Assembly (NCBI RefSeq): GCF_017874255.1
Contig: NZ_JAGGLD010000003.1
Span: 248,001 to 312,000 of the forward strand
DNA length: 64,000 nucleotides
Reading direction: 5' to 3'
DNA from: Paenibacillus shirakamiensis
Lineage (GTDB): Bacteria; Bacillota; Bacilli; Paenibacillales; Paenibacillaceae
The position numbers and the translations under genes were made by a program. The notes beneath the pieces are model-generated. The model did no database searches and was not told the origin of the DNA. It was given only the letters and a program-made list of their open reading frames with translations. This document shows positions 15,628 through 26,442 of the stretch, in pieces. How positions within the stretch are numbered: position 1 is the first letter of the stretch; each line of letters begins with the position of its first letter.

Positions 15628-17016
15628 TTAACGGAACGGGAACTTCATCCCGCCACCTTTTAAGCCTTTCATACCCTTCATTGCTTTGGCCATCTTACCG
15701 CCGCCACCTTTAGGTCCCATCATATCCGAGAACTGCTTCATCATGCGGCGCATCTCATCAAACTGCTTGATGAGGCGATTCACATCGGCCACGTTCGTAC
15801 CGCTACCAATCGCAATTCGCTTACGCCGACTATGATTAATTAAGTCTGGATTTTGTTTTTCATGTTTGGTCATCGAATGGACAATGGCTTCGACACGTCC
15901 CATTTGTTTCTCATCCACTTTAACATCTTTTAATTGCTTCACTTTGCCCATACCGGGCAGCATATCCATAATTTGATCCAAAGGCCCAAGTTTCTTCACT
16001 TGATCCATTTGCTCTAGGAAGTCATCAAAGGTAAATTCATCGTTGCGCATCTTGCGCTCCATTTCCTTCGCTTTCTCCACATCAATATTGGACTGTGCTT
16101 TCTCAATTAGGGAGAGCATATCGCCCATACCTAGAATCCGTGAAGCCATACGCTCCGGATGGAACGCTTCAAGTGCATCAATCTTCTCGCCCAGTGCAGC
16201 GAACTTAATCGGACAACCCGTCACAGCTTTGACCGATAGTGCAGCCCCGCCTCGTGTATCTCCGTCGAGTTTGGTTAAGACAACCCCTGTCAGTTCTAAC
16301 TGCTTATGGAAGCTTTCCGCTACATTCACGGCATCTTGCCCTGTCATTGCATCTACAACGAGTAGAACTTCATCAGGTTTGGTTACTTCATGAATCTGAC
16401 GCAGCTCTTCCATCAATTCTTCATCTACATGGAGGCGACCCGCCGTATCAATAATCAGATAATCATTGCCTTGATCCTTGGCCTGTTGTAGAGCTTGCCG
16501 AGCAATCTCTACCGGACTTACGCCATCCCCTAGGGTGAATACAGGAACCGAAATCTGTTCTCCCAAAACTTGTAGCTGCTTAATCGCAGCCGGCCGATAT
16601 ATATCAGCGGCAACTAGTAGAGGTCTTGAATTCTGCTTAAGCAACAGCTTGGCTAGCTTCGCAGAGGTCGTTGTCTTACCCGCCCCTTGTAGACCCGCCA
16701 TCATAATCACAGTCGGTGGACGATTACTCTTTGCAAGCTTGGCTTGACTACCGCCCATAAGTTCGGTCATTTCTTTATTCACTATGTCGATGATGACCAT
16801 TCCAGGTGTAAAGCTGTCCATGACATCACTGCCGATGGCCTTCTCTTTCACCTTGGCGATAAATTCCTTGACCACTTTAAAGTTGACATCCGCTTCTAGC
16901 AGGGCGAGTCGAACCTCGCGCATTGCTTCATTCACATCGTCTTCCGATACCTTGCCTTTTCCACGCAGTTTGCTAAATACACCTTGCAGTCGGCTGGTCA
17001 ATCCTTCAAACGCCAT
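15628..17016 (-). CDS. ffh: signal recognition particle protein Ffh
   Basis: 462 residues. N domain, then G domain with GLQGAGKTT (108-116), DTAGRLHVDEELM, TKLDGDTRGGAALS and the GLGE-type region, and a methionine-rich M domain ending in a Gly/Lys/Met tail (MMGPKGGGGKMAKAMKGM). It binds 4.5S RNA and nascent signal sequences and works with FtsY, encoded 1.2 kb upstream in the same direction. Likely co-transcribed with ylxM. Confidence 0.98.
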   Translation of the reverse strand: MAFEGLTSRLQGVFSKLRGKGKVSEDDVNEAMREVRLALLEADVNFKVVKEFIAKVKEKAIGSDVMDSFTPGMVIIDIVNKEMTELMGGSQAKLAKSNRPPTVIMMAGLQGAGKTTTSAKLAKLLLKQNSRPLLVAADIYRPAAIKQLQVLGEQISVPVFTLGDGVSPVEIARQALQQAKDQGNDYLIIDTAGRLHVDEELMEELRQIHEVTKPDEVLLVVDAMTGQDAVNVAESFHKQLELTGVVLTKLDGDTRGGAALSVKAVTGCPIKFAALGEKIDALEAFHPERMASRILGMGDMLSLIEKAQSNIDVEKAKEMERKMRNDEFTFDDFLEQMDQVKKLGPLDQIMDMLPGMGKVKQLKDVKVDEKQMGRVEAIVHSMTKHEKQNPDLINHSRRKRIAIGSGTNVADVNRLIKQFDEMRRMMKQFSDMMGPKGGGGKMAKAMKGMKGLKGGGMKFPFR

Positions 17017-17048
17017 TCTCAGTCACCTCCGGGTTAAGTAATGTTAGA

Positions 17049-17393
17049 TTACCACTCCTGCAAACTTCGTACCAAGCGAAGAGCTTCATCTTTATGTAAT
17101 TCATTCTGTTCGAGTATTTGTTCTAAAGCACCTAGCTGAGCCATTCGTCGCTGTTGTTTGTGTAGAAGTCCTAGCTTCTCTTCATACATCTCCAACATCT
17201 GCTCTGCACGCTTAATATGTTCGTAGATTGCCTGACGGCTAATATTGAATTCCGATGCAATCTCACCTAACGAGAAATCATCATGGAAATAGTATTTCAA
17301 AAATGTCTGCTGCTTCTCCGTAAGAAGCAATTCATAGAAATCGAATAGCAGGTTGACCCGATTCGTTTTCTCAAGTCTATTCTCCTGACTCAT
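17049..17393 (-). CDS. ylxM: YlxM/p13 family helix-turn-helix protein
   Basis: 114 residues from ATG 17393 (GGAGGG upstream); a longer frame to 17414 is possible. The N-terminal sigma-70 region-4-like HTH reads LTEKQQTFLKYYFHDDFSLGEIASEFNISRQAIYEHIKRAE. YlxM proteins are always next to ffh and stimulate SRP function in streptococci. First gene of the ylxM-ffh-rpsP-khpA unit. Confidence 0.92.
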   Translation of the reverse strand: MSQENRLEKTNRVNLLFDFYELLLTEKQQTFLKYYFHDDFSLGEIASEFNISRQAIYEHIKRAEQMLEMYEEKLGLLHKQQRRMAQLGALEQILEQNELHKDEALRLVRSLQEW

Positions 17394-17447
17394 ATCGGGC
17401 ACTCCCTCCGTCAAGGAAAAACACTTTACAGCGCATCAACGATCCTT

Positions 17448-17476
17448 ATCATATAAGATAAAAAAGAAGATGTCAA
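17448..17476 (-). promoter_or_regulatory. promoter of ylxM-ffh
   Basis: Minus strand TTGACA (17476-17471), exactly 17 bases, TATGAT (17453-17448). The -35 hexamer lies inside the terminator stem-loop of the upstream hemolysin III gene, so termination and initiation signals overlap. Confidence 0.8.
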
Positions 17477-17500
17477 GTTATTTCCCTTAACATCTTCTTT
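17463..17500 (-). terminator. terminator after hemolysin III gene
   Basis: A perfect 11-bp stem AAAGAAGATGT/ACATCTTCTTT followed by TTTTTT on the minus strand, 25 bases after the stop at 17525. Confidence 0.8.
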
Positions 17501-17524
17501 AATCATGACTGGAAGTAATTTTTG

Positions 17525-18172
17525 TTATTGTATAGGCAGGAGATACCACAGAATTGCGAAGAAATGGACGATGCTTCCCCCTAGAACAAACAGATGCCAG
17601 ATTGCATGGTGATAGGGAAAAGCTCTCCACACATAAAATATAGTCCCAAAGGTATACATCAGCCCACCAGCCACAAGAAGATGAATGCCATTAGCCGGCA
17701 ATGCCGCTGTAAGCGGCTGCCAAGCAATAACGATGGACCATCCCATGAGTATATAGAAAAGCGTAGACAGGAACAAAAACTTTTTCACAAAGAAGGCTTT
17801 GAACAAGACACCCAGCAGCGCAATACCCCATACTATTCCGAACAACGTCCACCCTAGAGGGCTCCGAACTGCTACAAGCATAAAGGGGGTATATGTCCCC
17901 GCAATATAAATATAGATCGAAGAGTGATCGAAAAACTCGAACAAATCCTTGAGTTTGCCCTCATGAAAACTGTGCACAAGTGTTGAGCTGGAGTAAAGGA
18001 GCAGCATGCTCACCCCATATACCGTGAAGCTAACCACATGCCATGCTGTTCCGTGCATACTAGAAAACACAATCAACAGCACCAAGGCCGCCACACTTAA
18101 AAATGCACCGATCCCATGAGTTACAGCATTGGCGACTTCTTCACGGCGTGGATACGTATGCGTATTGGCCAC
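17525..18172 (-). CDS. hemolysin III / PAQR family membrane protein
   Basis: 215 residues, seven predicted membrane helices. Family motifs are RREEVANAVTHGIGAFLSV, LVHSFHEGKLKDLFEFFDHSSIYIYIAGTYTPF and the C-terminal FPYHHAIWHLFVLGGSIVHFFAI histidine cluster, which probably binds zinc. GTG start at 18172 behind AAAGGAGGA. Family members were named for haemolysis, but their normal role is unclear. Inserted between ftsY and ylxM, where Bacillus has no such gene. Confidence 0.9.
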   Translation of the reverse strand: MANTHTYPRREEVANAVTHGIGAFLSVAALVLLIVFSSMHGTAWHVVSFTVYGVSMLLLYSSSTLVHSFHEGKLKDLFEFFDHSSIYIYIAGTYTPFMLVAVRSPLGWTLFGIVWGIALLGVLFKAFFVKKFLFLSTLFYILMGWSIVIAWQPLTAALPANGIHLLVAGGLMYTFGTIFYVWRAFPYHHAIWHLFVLGGSIVHFFAILWYLLPIQ

Positions 18173-18198
18173 GGGAATTCCTCCTTTTGTATCATCTA

Positions 18199-19203
18199 TT
18201 ACTTATCGTCTTCCTGATTATCCGTATCTTCTTCTTTGAGCAATCCAGAGAACAGACCGTGTACAAATTGTTCTGAGTCGAATTCTTGCAGGTCTTCCAT
18301 CTTCTCCCCGAGACCAACCAATTTTACGGGAATACTGAGCTCCTGACGAATAGCGACCACAATCCCACCTTTAGCTGTCCCATCTAGCTTGGTAAGCACA
18401 AGGCCCGTCACCCCGCTCTTCTCACCGAAAAGTTTAGCTTGGCTAAGCGCATTCTGCCCCGTTGTTGCATCCAGTACCATGAGCACTTCATGCGGTGCAT
18501 CAGGAATCTCACGCTGAATGACACGGTAAATTTTATTCAGTTCTTCCATCAGATTCGATTTGTTCTGAAGTCTGCCTGCTGTATCACACAGAAGGATATC
18601 TGCTCCACGTTGCTTGGCTGCTTGAAGCGCATCGAACATTACAGCGGCAGGATCTGAACCAGCTTGTTGCTTGATTACTTCAACGCCTACGCGCTGTCCC
18701 CATACTTCCAATTGTTCTATTGCGCCAGCACGGAACGTATCTCCTGCGGCCATGATCACTTTTTTGCCCTGTTGCTTAAAATGATGAGCTAATTTTCCAA
18801 TCGTCGTAGTCTTGCCTACGCCATTGACACCCACAAATAGAATTACCGTTGTACCATTTGGATTCAAGTGGAGGGAATTGTCTTCATCTCCGCGTAACAA
18901 ATCACGAATTTTCTCAGAGAGTACCGGCTGAAGTTCCGCTGCATCTTCGATTTTACGTTTTTTGACTTCACCGCGCAGATCATCGATCAATTGGAGAACC
19001 GTGTTCACGCCAACGTCAGCACCAATCAGGATTTCTTCTAATTCTTCAAAGAACTCCTCATCAATTTTCTTGCGGCGAATGACTAAATCTGCAACTTTTT
19101 CTACAAACCCTTTACGACTCTTTTCCAGACCGTCTTTGAACTGCTTTGTTACCGTCTCCGTTTTGGAGGCAATGCTCTCTTTTAATTTTTTAAAAAAACT
19201 CAT
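18199..19203 (-). CDS. ftsY: SRP receptor FtsY
   Basis: 334 residues. A short charged A domain, the NG domain with GVNGVGKTT (125-133), [26 protein letters not shown] and a final [13 protein letters not shown] motif; the C-terminus is acidic. It docks ribosome-SRP complexes to the membrane. Lies immediately downstream of smc in the rnc-smc-ftsY order. Confidence 0.97.
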   Translation of the reverse strand: MSFFKKLKESIASKTETVTKQFKDGLEKSRKGFVEKVADLVIRRKKIDEEFFEELEEILIGADVGVNTVLQLIDDLRGEVKKRKIEDAAELQPVLSEKIRDLLRGDEDNSLHLNPNGTTVILFVGVNGVGKTTTIGKLAHHFKQQGKKVIMAAGDTFRAGAIEQLEVWGQRVGVEVIKQQAGSDPAAVMFDALQAAKQRGADILLCDTAGRLQNKSNLMEELNKIYRVIQREIPDAPHEVLMVLDATTGQNALSQAKLFGEKSGVTGLVLTKLDGTAKGGIVVAIRQELSIPVKLVGLGEKMEDLQEFDSEQFVHGLFSGLLKEEDTDNQEDDK

Positions 19204-19302
19204 TCAGGTACTCCTTTAGGAACCTTCAGCCATGCTAGGCCAAAGGATATGTGTATTTGTATTAGATGAATAGATGATCTTATTATGACATGTGGAGGAA
19301 GC

Positions 19303-22300
19303 CTAAGCAATTTCAGAATCTTCATCTTCCAAGCGCACCGAGACTAATTTGGATACGCCTCCCTCTTCCATTGTGACCCCATAGAGAACATCTGCTTCTT
19401 CCATCGTTCCTTTGCGGTGAGTCACTACGATGAACTGCGTTTGCTCGGAGAATTCACGCAGGTACTGGGCAAAACGGATAACATTCGCTTCATCCAGTGC
19501 AGCCTCCACCTCATCTAATACACAGAAAGGTACAGGCTTAACTTGCAAAATAGCAAATAGCAAAGCCATCGCGGTTAATGCACGTTCTCCACCCGATAAT
19601 AGCTGGAGATTCTGAAGCTTTTTACCCGGAGGCTGAGCAACGATATCAATCCCTGTCTCTAGAAGATGTTCTGGATCCAGCAAGATCAGATCCGCACTAC
19701 CTCCGCCAAATAACTTCGTGAACACTTTACCGAACTCCCGGCGAATCGCATCAAATGTCAGTTTGAAGCGCTTGGACATTTCCTCGTCCATCTCGCGAAT
19801 CACCTGATACAGTGTTGTTTTTGCCTCAACCAGATCATCTTTTTGGCTGCTTAAGAACTCATAACGCTCCGATACACGATCAAATTCCTCAATTGCACCT
19901 AAATTCACTTCACCTAGCGCAGAAATATTACGCTTCATCTCTTTAACATCTAGCTGAGTAACTTCAATGTCCTCAGGAATGGAATAGTGCAGCTTCGCCC
20001 GCTCGTAGGTAAGCTCGTAATCCTCACTCAGCTTCTTAAGCACATTATCTAGTTCCACATCGAGTCGATTAGCCTGAATTTCGGTCTGCATTAACTGTTC
20101 GTCTACCTTTTTTAAGCTAGCACGCTGTTCACGTGTCTCGTTCTCATCCGACGCAAGCTTCTTCATGTGTTCCGTCCGGGAAGCCCTTTGGAATTCGAGC
20201 CGTTCTCCAGTCTGTGTTTTTTTCAACTTGAAATCATTCAAGTCTTCAACTTGAAGCATGCTCTGGGACTCATTTTGACTTAACTCTAGTTCAATCGTCT
20301 GCAAAAACTTCCGATTCTGTGCCAATTCTTTGGACTGAAGAGTACAGTCTTCTGTAAGACGACGTAGATCCTCGCTTAGAGAAAGATATTCTTGATCCCC
20401 TTTTCCCTCCCGTACTTTGAGTTCGGTAAGTTGGATAACTAACTCATCTTTGGCGGATTCATTAGCTTTGCGGGCAAATTCTGCGGCAACGATAGAATCT
20501 TGAATGGATTGTTGCTTTTGTTCCAGTTGCTCTAGCTTAGCCTGTGACTCCACTTTATTTAGATCAAGTTCCTTCAGTTCTTGTAGATAGTGTCCCTTTT
20601 CTTGACCGTACAAAGTAAATTGTTCCGTGACGTGATTGTATTCATGCATTTTCTGCTTCAGGTCACCTGAGACGATCTGCTCGTCTGCTCGCATCGTATC
20701 GCCAGACTCCCGAAGTTGATCGAGCTTCAGTTCTAATTGCACGGATTGTTGCTTCATCTCTTCTATACTGCTGGATAGCTTCTGAATCATCTCCACTGCT
20801 TGGCGAATATCATGATCCAATTGTTCTAATTGACGATTTCGGCCTAACAAATTGCTATTTTTCCGATGCTGGCTTCCGCCTGTCATAGAACCTCCAGCAT
20901 TGACTACATCCCCTTCTAAAGTGACAACGCGGAATCGGTATCCACCTTTAGCAGCCATTCGATTGGCATGTTCGAGAGAGTCCGCAAAAACGACATTGCC
21001 TAACAAATTGCCCACAATATCGGCATATCGAGGTTCAAAACCTACCAAATCAGCGCCAATGCCTACAAATCCCTCCGCATCCTCAATGGCCTTCTTGTCA
21101 GAGACAGAAATCTGTCTTGGACGAATCACATCTAAGGGCAAGAAAGTAGCGCGTCCCAACTGACGTTGTTTGAGAAAAGCAATCGCCTGTCTAGAGACAG
21201 TCTCATTCTCCATCACCACGTGCTGCATCGCCGCTCCAAGCGCCGTCTCCACGGCCATTTCAAGCTTTTCCGGCACCTTGATTAGTTCTGCCACAGCTCC
21301 ATGTACACCAGACAAGGTTGCTTTGCGTGAAGCCTTAAGCACCTCTTTGACGCCTAAAGCAAAGCCATCAAAATCATCCTGCATTTCTTTCATTGTATCC
21401 CGGCGTGAGATTAGAGCTTCTCGCTTCTGCTCCCATGTGCGAAGACCACCGCGGCTCTCTTCAGCTAGCTTCTGAAGCGCATGCAGCCGTTCGCTCTCCG
21501 CTATGTAATTCTTTCGAACCTCGGCCATATTCTCAGCCATTGTAGCAAGCTTCTGCTCCAGCTCCAGCTTAACTATGCCCAGATTCGTCTGCTCTTCACT
21601 CCATTTGCTGCCTTCCGTCTCCGCCCGCTCCATCCGGCGGTTCACGCCTTCCTTCTGCTGGTCTGCATAACGAATCTCATTCCGGGTCTGAGCCATCAGA
21701 TTCATGATCTCAAGCAGTTCATCCTTCAGTGCTTCTTCCTGATCTTGACTTATTCCGCCCGTCACCCCAAGTAATTTGGCTTCTTCTGCAGATAACTGAC
21801 TACGCAGTTCTTTAAGGCTTTGCTCAGATTGCTTGAACCTAGCCTCTACGGCGTTTAATTCAGTTTTTTTGAGCTTATGGCGTTCATCATTCATAGCAAT
21901 GGTCTCTAAGAGTTGCTGACGATTCTGAGCCAAATTCTTGGCACGCTCTCGTAACAATCCGCCAAAGCCTTCATTCTTCTCATAATTCTCGCTATACGTT
22001 AACAATTGATATTGGAGCTGCTCGATCTCATTCTCAAGTTCACGCAAAACAGAACGGTCCTTCTCAAGTTTAGCATCATGAACCGTCACTACAGTAGATA
22101 ATGCAAGTTGTTCTTCCCGAAGCTTGTCCAATGTATGATTGGCTTCACTCCAGTTTGAATGAATCTGCTCGATCTGATAGATATACAAAGAGATCTCTTG
22201 GTGCTTCAGTTGCTCCTTTAATTCCTTGTAATGTAGGGCCTTTGCTGATTGCGCCCTGAGCGGTTCGATCTGAACTTCCAACTCGCATACGAGATCATGA

Positions 22301-22872
22301 ATACGAAGCAAATTTTGTTCCGTATCATCCAGCTTCTTGCGGGCTTCTTTCTTACGAGACTTATATTTTACAATTCCAGAAGCTTCTTCAAATATTCCGC
22401 GCCGATCTTCAGAACGCGTGCTTAGAATTTCCTCTATTCGGCCTTGTCCAATAATAGAATAAGCTTCCTTACCAATCCCCGTATCCATAAATAATTCCGT
22501 TATATCTTTCAGTCGACATGACTGCTTATTAATCAAGTATTCACTATCCCCGCTGCGATGAACCCTACGAGTGACCGTGACTTCTGTAAAATCAAGCGGA
22601 AGGGCTTGATCCGTGTTATCCAGCGTGAGCGATACTTCTCCGTAGCCCACAGCTTTACGCGAATCACTTCCTGCGAATATAATATCTTCCATTTTGCCAC
22701 CACGTAGCGACTTGGCACTCTGCTCTCCAAGCACCCAGCGAATGCCGTCGGAAATATTACTTTTCCCACTTCCATTAGGACCTACGACGGCCGTAATCCC
22801 CCGCACAAATTCCATTTCTGTACGATCGGCAAATGACTTAAAACCTGCCAATTCAATTCGTTTTAAAAACAT
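19303..22872 (-). CDS. smc: chromosome segregation ATPase SMC
   Basis: 1189 residues from ATG 22872 (MFLKRIELAGFKSFADRTEM), the standard family N-terminus with GAGGTG upstream; a longer frame to 22971 is not needed. Walker A GPNGSGKS at 31-38, two long coiled coils, a hinge at roughly 510-670 (ending GGSMTGGS), the signature LLSGGERALTAMALLFAIL and Walker B PFCVLDEVEAALDEANV. It compacts and segregates the chromosome with ScpA/ScpB. Confidence 0.98.
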   Translation of the reverse strand: MFLKRIELAGFKSFADRTEMEFVRGITAVVGPNGSGKSNISDGIRWVLGEQSAKSLRGGKMEDIIFAGSDSRKAVGYGEVSLTLDNTDQALPLDFTEVTVTRRVHRSGDSEYLINKQSCRLKDITELFMDTGIGKEAYSIIGQGRIEEILSTRSEDRRGIFEEASGIVKYKSRKKEARKKLDDTEQNLLRIHDLVCELEVQIEPLRAQSAKALHYKELKEQLKHQEISLYIYQIEQIHSNWSEANHTLDKLREEQLALSTVVTVHDAKLEKDRSVLRELENEIEQLQYQLLTYSENYEKNEGFGGLLRERAKNLAQNRQQLLETIAMNDERHKLKKTELNAVEARFKQSEQSLKELRSQLSAEEAKLLGVTGGISQDQEEALKDELLEIMNLMAQTRNEIRYADQQKEGVNRRMERAETEGSKWSEEQTNLGIVKLELEQKLATMAENMAEVRKNYIAESERLHALQKLAEESRGGLRTWEQKREALISRRDTMKEMQDDFDGFALGVKEVLKASRKATLSGVHGAVAELIKVPEKLEMAVETALGAAMQHVVMENETVSRQAIAFLKQRQLGRATFLPLDVIRPRQISVSDKKAIEDAEGFVGIGADLVGFEPRYADIVGNLLGNVVFADSLEHANRMAAKGGYRFRVVTLEGDVVNAGGSMTGGSQHRKNSNLLGRNRQLEQLDHDIRQAVEMIQKLSSSIEEMKQQSVQLELKLDQLRESGDTMRADEQIVSGDLKQKMHEYNHVTEQFTLYGQEKGHYLQELKELDLNKVESQAKLEQLEQKQQSIQDSIVAAEFARKANESAKDELVIQLTELKVREGKGDQEYLSLSEDLRRLTEDCTLQSKELAQNRKFLQTIELELSQNESQSMLQVEDLNDFKLKKTQTGERLEFQRASRTEHMKKLASDENETREQRASLKKVDEQLMQTEIQANRLDVELDNVLKKLSEDYELTYERAKLHYSIPEDIEVTQLDVKEMKRNISALGEVNLGAIEEFDRVSERYEFLSSQKDDLVEAKTTLYQVIREMDEEMSKRFKLTFDAIRREFGKVFTKLFGGGSADLILLDPEHLLETGIDIVAQPPGKKLQNLQLLSGGERALTAMALLFAILQVKPVPFCVLDEVEAALDEANVIRFAQYLREFSEQTQFIVVTHRKGTMEEADVLYGVTMEEGGVSKLVSVRLEDEDSEIA

Positions 22873-22980
22873 ACGCTTACCCTCACCTCTGTAGCCTATT
22901 GTACCATATGCAGTAGGCCTCTGGGACCTGATCTTGTCCAGTATACAGCCTTGTTCGCTAGCCGCTTGCACTCACAAAAA

Positions 22981-23009
22981 GGACCAAACGGAATCGCTCC
23001 GCCTGGTCC
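22981..23009 (-). terminator. terminator after rnc
   Basis: A 12-bp stem (22981-22992 with 22998-23009, with two G-T pairs) and five-base loop, followed by TTTTTG on the minus strand. It lies between the rnc stop and the smc start. Confidence 0.75.
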
Positions 23010-23036
23010 CTTTTATCATAGTTAATGGTCTTAATA

Positions 23037-23738
23037 TTAACCTTGCAGTGATTCATTCAGCTGTCGTAATGCAACCGCAGCCGCCTGCTGTTCGGCCTCT
23101 TTTTTGGAGCGACCTGTACCTTGGCCCAAACTGCGACCATCCATGTATACTTCTGAGACGAATTCCCGCTCATGCGCAGGACCCCGCTCTTCGATAATAC
23201 GGTATTCCAGAACACCCAAGTTGTGATGCTGTGTAACCTCTTGCAGTTCCGTCTTGTAATCCGTTACCTGAAGCTTACCGCTCAGTACAACCTGCGTAAA
23301 AATAAACTTATCCAAGAACGTTTTGACTACATTTAGTCCCTGATCCAGGTAAAGTGCACCTACAAAAGATTCAAATACATCCGCAAGAAGCGCCGGGCGG
23401 GTTCGCCCCCCCGTCAACTCCTCCCCTTTGCCAAGCAGAACGTACTGCCCGAACTCTAGGCTTTCGGCGAACTTAACTAGAGAAGGCTCGCATACAATAG
23501 CTGCCCGCTGCTTCGTCAATTCACCTTCCGGACGGCTCGGAAACAGATCGTATAGATATTCCGACACGGTCAATTCCAATACGGCATCCCCAAGAAATTC
23601 GAGGCGCTCATTATCTTCATGCTGACTGAAACGATGTTCATTCACATAAGATGCATGCGTGAACGCTTGTTTTAGTAGCTGACGATTCTGGAACTGAATT
23701 TGAAGTTTGTGTTGTAGCTGTTTCAGATCTCCACTCAA
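23037..23738 (-). CDS. rnc: ribonuclease III
   Basis: 233 residues. Endonuclease signature [14 protein letters not shown] (43-56) with catalytic Glu/Asp, a second acidic cluster in [16 protein letters not shown], and a C-terminal dsRNA-binding domain (DYKTELQEV...[16 protein letters not shown]). TTG start eight bases after AAGGAG. It cleaves double-stranded RNA, including rRNA precursors. Tightly follows fabF. Confidence 0.97.
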   Translation of the reverse strand: MSGDLKQLQHKLQIQFQNRQLLKQAFTHASYVNEHRFSQHEDNERLEFLGDAVLELTVSEYLYDLFPSRPEGELTKQRAAIVCEPSLVKFAESLEFGQYVLLGKGEELTGGRTRPALLADVFESFVGALYLDQGLNVVKTFLDKFIFTQVVLSGKLQVTDYKTELQEVTQHHNLGVLEYRIIEERGPAHEREFVSEVYMDGRSLGQGTGRSKKEAEQQAAAVALRQLNESLQG

Positions 23739-23750
23739 CAGACTGACTCC

Positions 23751-24989
23751 TTAGACTTCGAATTTCTTAAGGATTATTGTAGCGTTATGACCGCCAAATC
23801 CAAACGAGTTAGACATGACAATATTTAAATCCGCTTCTCTTGGATGATTAGGTACGTAATCCAAATCACATTCAGGATCTGGATTATCCAGATTAATGGT
23901 AGGTGCGATAATACCATGTCTGAGAGATAGGCCACAAATTACGGCTTCTACTCCTCCTGCCGCCCCTAGCAAATGTCCTGTCATCGATTTGGTCGAACTA
24001 ATCGCCACTTTATAAGCATGATCACCCAAAGCTTTCTTCACCGCTAGCGTCTCTGACCGATCTCCCACCGGTGTAGAAGTACCATGCGCATTAATATAAT
24101 CAATTTGCATAGGCTCAATGCCCGCATCACGGATAGCCATCTTCATACAGCGAGCTGCTCCATCTGGATCAGGCTCTGTCATGTGATGGGCGTCACCGCT
24201 CAAGCCATAACCAATGACTTCTGCATAAATGGTAGCTCCGCGCTGCTGTGCATGCTCTAGTGATTCAAGGATGAGAACTCCTGCGCCTTCACCCATAACA
24301 AATCCATCCCGGTCTGAATCAAAAGGACGGCTTGCCTTCTCCGGTTCAGCATTACGTGTAGACATCGCACGCATAGCACAGAATCCAGCCATACCCGTAG
24401 GACGAATGGTTGCTTCTGCGCCGCCACAGATCATGGCATCTGCATCACCGCGTTGGATAAGACGGAACGAATCACCAATGGAATGTGTTCCCGTTGCGCA
24501 AGCCGTAACTTGCGTAGTATTCGGACCTTTTGCTCCAAAATTGATGGACATTTGCCCGGAGGCCATATTCGCAATCATCATCGGAATAAAGAAAGGACTT
24601 ACACGTTTCGGGCCTTTTTCCAGCAAGATATTATGTTGATCTTCCCAAGTCCCTAATCCGCCAATCCCTGAACCGATGGATACGCCAATACGTTCAGCAT
24701 CAATATTAGATCCAATCTCGATTCCACTCTCTTTGAGAGCTTGTCCGCCAGCTGCCACAGCAAGCTGGACAAAACGATCCATTTTTCTTGCTTCTTTGCG
24801 ATCAAAATAATCCTCAGGATTAAAGTTCTTAATCTCTGCGGCGATTTGGGTTGTATAGTCACTTACATCAAAAGCTTCGATATGAGATACGCCAGATTTT
24901 CCGTTAAGCAGATTATCCCAGAACGTATCTACATCGATTCCTAAGGAAGTCATTACACCCATGCCAGTAATTACTACTCTATGTTTCAA
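23751..24989 (-). CDS. fabF: beta-ketoacyl-ACP synthase II
   Basis: About 412 residues, taking TTG 24989 (six bases after GAGGTG) as start; the longer frame starts three codons earlier inside the Shine-Dalgarno. Cys-His-His triad: C164 in [11 protein letters not shown]302 in [12 protein letters not shown]339 in [12 protein letters not shown]. It condenses malonyl-ACP with acyl-ACP in chain elongation. Last gene of the fab set, after acpP. Confidence 0.97.
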   Translation of the reverse strand: MKHRVVITGMGVMTSLGIDVDTFWDNLLNGKSGVSHIEAFDVSDYTTQIAAEIKNFNPEDYFDRKEARKMDRFVQLAVAAGGQALKESGIEIGSNIDAERIGVSIGSGIGGLGTWEDQHNILLEKGPKRVSPFFIPMMIANMASGQMSINFGAKGPNTTQVTACATGTHSIGDSFRLIQRGDADAMICGGAEATIRPTGMAGFCAMRAMSTRNAEPEKASRPFDSDRDGFVMGEGAGVLILESLEHAQQRGATIYAEVIGYGLSGDAHHMTEPDPDGAARCMKMAIRDAGIEPMQIDYINAHGTSTPVGDRSETLAVKKALGDHAYKVAISSTKSMTGHLLGAAGGVEAVICGLSLRHGIIAPTINLDNPDPECDLDYVPNHPREADLNIVMSNSFGFGGHNATIILKKFEV

Positions 24990-25152
24990 CACATTCACCT
25001 CGTATAGACTTCATGTGCACCCTGTTTGAATCATATGGATTGAACGAAAGAATGCGTACTCGTGACCCATACCCAACCCTTGTCAAAGCATGTAATCTTT
25101 AGTTCAAGCCATATCTCGAACACAACACTATCGTTATCTCCAGATGAGGAGA

Positions 25153-25183
25153 AGTCCCGCCTCAACAAACAAGGAACGGGACT
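25153..25183 (-). terminator. weak terminator-like hairpin after acpP
   Basis: AGTCCCG pairs with CGGGACT, extended by CCT/AGG, on the minus strand just downstream of acpP. The following U tract is poor (TCTCC), so termination is likely partial and fabF may depend on read-through. Confidence 0.5.
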
Positions 25184-25192
25184 CTTAATGAC

Positions 25193-25426
25193 TTAGGTAT
25201 GAGATTGTATGTAGTTTACAACTTCACCTACGGTCGTAATCTTCTCTGCATCTTCATCTGAAATTTCAAGATCAAACTCATCTTCTAATTCCATCACCAA
25301 TTCAACTACGTCGAGCGAATCAGCACCAAGGTCCTCTTTAAAAGAAGCTTCAAGCGTTACTTCGGCTTCATCAGCGCCCAAGCGATCAACAACAATGCGT
25401 TTTACACGCTCCAATACATCAGACAT
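25193..25426 (-). CDS. acpP: acyl carrier protein
   Basis: 77 residues from ATG 25426 behind GAGGAGGTGAACCGG; three extra codons upstream belong to the ribosome site. The phosphopantetheine attachment serine is S37 in [17 protein letters not shown]. Small acidic four-helix carrier of growing acyl chains; fits its place between fabG and fabF. Confidence 0.97.
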   Translation of the reverse strand: MSDVLERVKRIVVDRLGADEAEVTLEASFKEDLGADSLDVVELVMELEDEFDLEISDEDAEKITTVGEVVNYIQSHT

Positions 25427-25508
25427 CCGGTTCACCTCCTCTTTGGTATTATACGAGAATTAAAGTCAAAATGCCATAGAAGCACATGCAAATCCCGTTA
25501 GCTTCGAT

Positions 25509-26264
25509 TTACATGTACATTCCGCCATCTACATGCAGGGTTTGTCCTGTCATATAAGAGGCTCCATCCGTCGTTAAGAATAACACAACCTTAGCAATTT
25601 CATCGGGTTGTCCAAGTCTGGATAAAGGGATTTCACCCAATAGCTTTGACCGTACTTCTTCAGGCAATTCACCTGTCATATCGGTATCAATAAATCCAGG
25701 TGCAACACAATTGACTGTAATATTACGAGAAGCAAGTTCACGCGCAGAGGACTTGGTAAGCCCAATTACTCCGGCTTTAGCAGCCACATAGTTAGCTTGT
25801 CCTGCATTACCCAATACGCCAACCACCGAGGAAATATTAATGATTCGGCCTGAACGCTGCTTCATCATCGGACGTGATACGGCTTTGATTCCGTTGAACA
25901 CGCCTTTTAGATTCGTCTCAATAACCTGATCAAATTCCTCTTCTTTCATACGCATAATTAGATTGTCTCTAGTAATACCCGCGTTATTCACGAGAATATC
26001 AATGCGGCCCCAGGTCTCCACTACCTGCTTAACCATTCCGTCAAATTGCGTGGGATGGCCTACATGCGCTTGGATCGCCATGGCACGGACGCCCAAGGAC
26101 TCGATTTCGCGAACAACAGACGCTGCTGCTTCCTCGTTCCCCGCGTAATTCACAGCTACGTCAGCACCTGCTTCTGCTAAGGCAAGAGCAATACTGCGTC
26201 CAATTCCGCGAGATGCCCCGGTAACCAAAGCCGTTTGGCCTTTTAATGGTGTCGTCATGAACAT
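25509..26264 (-). CDS. fabG: 3-oxoacyl-ACP reductase
   Basis: About 251 residues. Rossmann SDR with NADP-binding GASRGIG (16-22), NNAG (93-96) and the catalytic S146, Y159, K163 set (NISSVVG...YVAAK). Reduces beta-ketoacyl-ACP. AAAGGAG sits four bases from the first ATG and ten from the ATG at codon 3; either could start. Between fabD and fabG lies a 178-base gap with an imperfect hairpin. Confidence 0.96.
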   Translation of the reverse strand: MFMTTPLKGQTALVTGASRGIGRSIALALAEAGADVAVNYAGNEEAAASVVREIESLGVRAMAIQAHVGHPTQFDGMVKQVVETWGRIDILVNNAGITRDNLIMRMKEEEFDQVIETNLKGVFNGIKAVSRPMMKQRSGRIINISSVVGVLGNAGQANYVAAKAGVIGLTKSSARELASRNITVNCVAPGFIDTDMTGELPEEVRSKLLGEIPLSRLGQPDEIAKVVLFLTTDGASYMTGQTLHVDGGMYM

Positions 26265-26442
26265 GAATCTCCTTTCTGAATAACTACGCAGCTAGTACGA
26301 TTCTTCATATAGCATGCGGCTCCTTCAGACTATTGTTGGAGGTGTTACCCTCTGTATAGTCAAGGTGCAGCTGCAGCTAGAGAAGCTAGAAGAATCCATT
26401 CCTTCTATCTCTAGCTTACGCAGGCTAGATTCTAACTAATTA

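Noticed and set aside
22873..22971. 33-codon N-terminal extension of SMC
   Set aside because: The family N-terminus begins at MFLKRIEL, preceded by GAGGTG; the extension contains that ribosome site.
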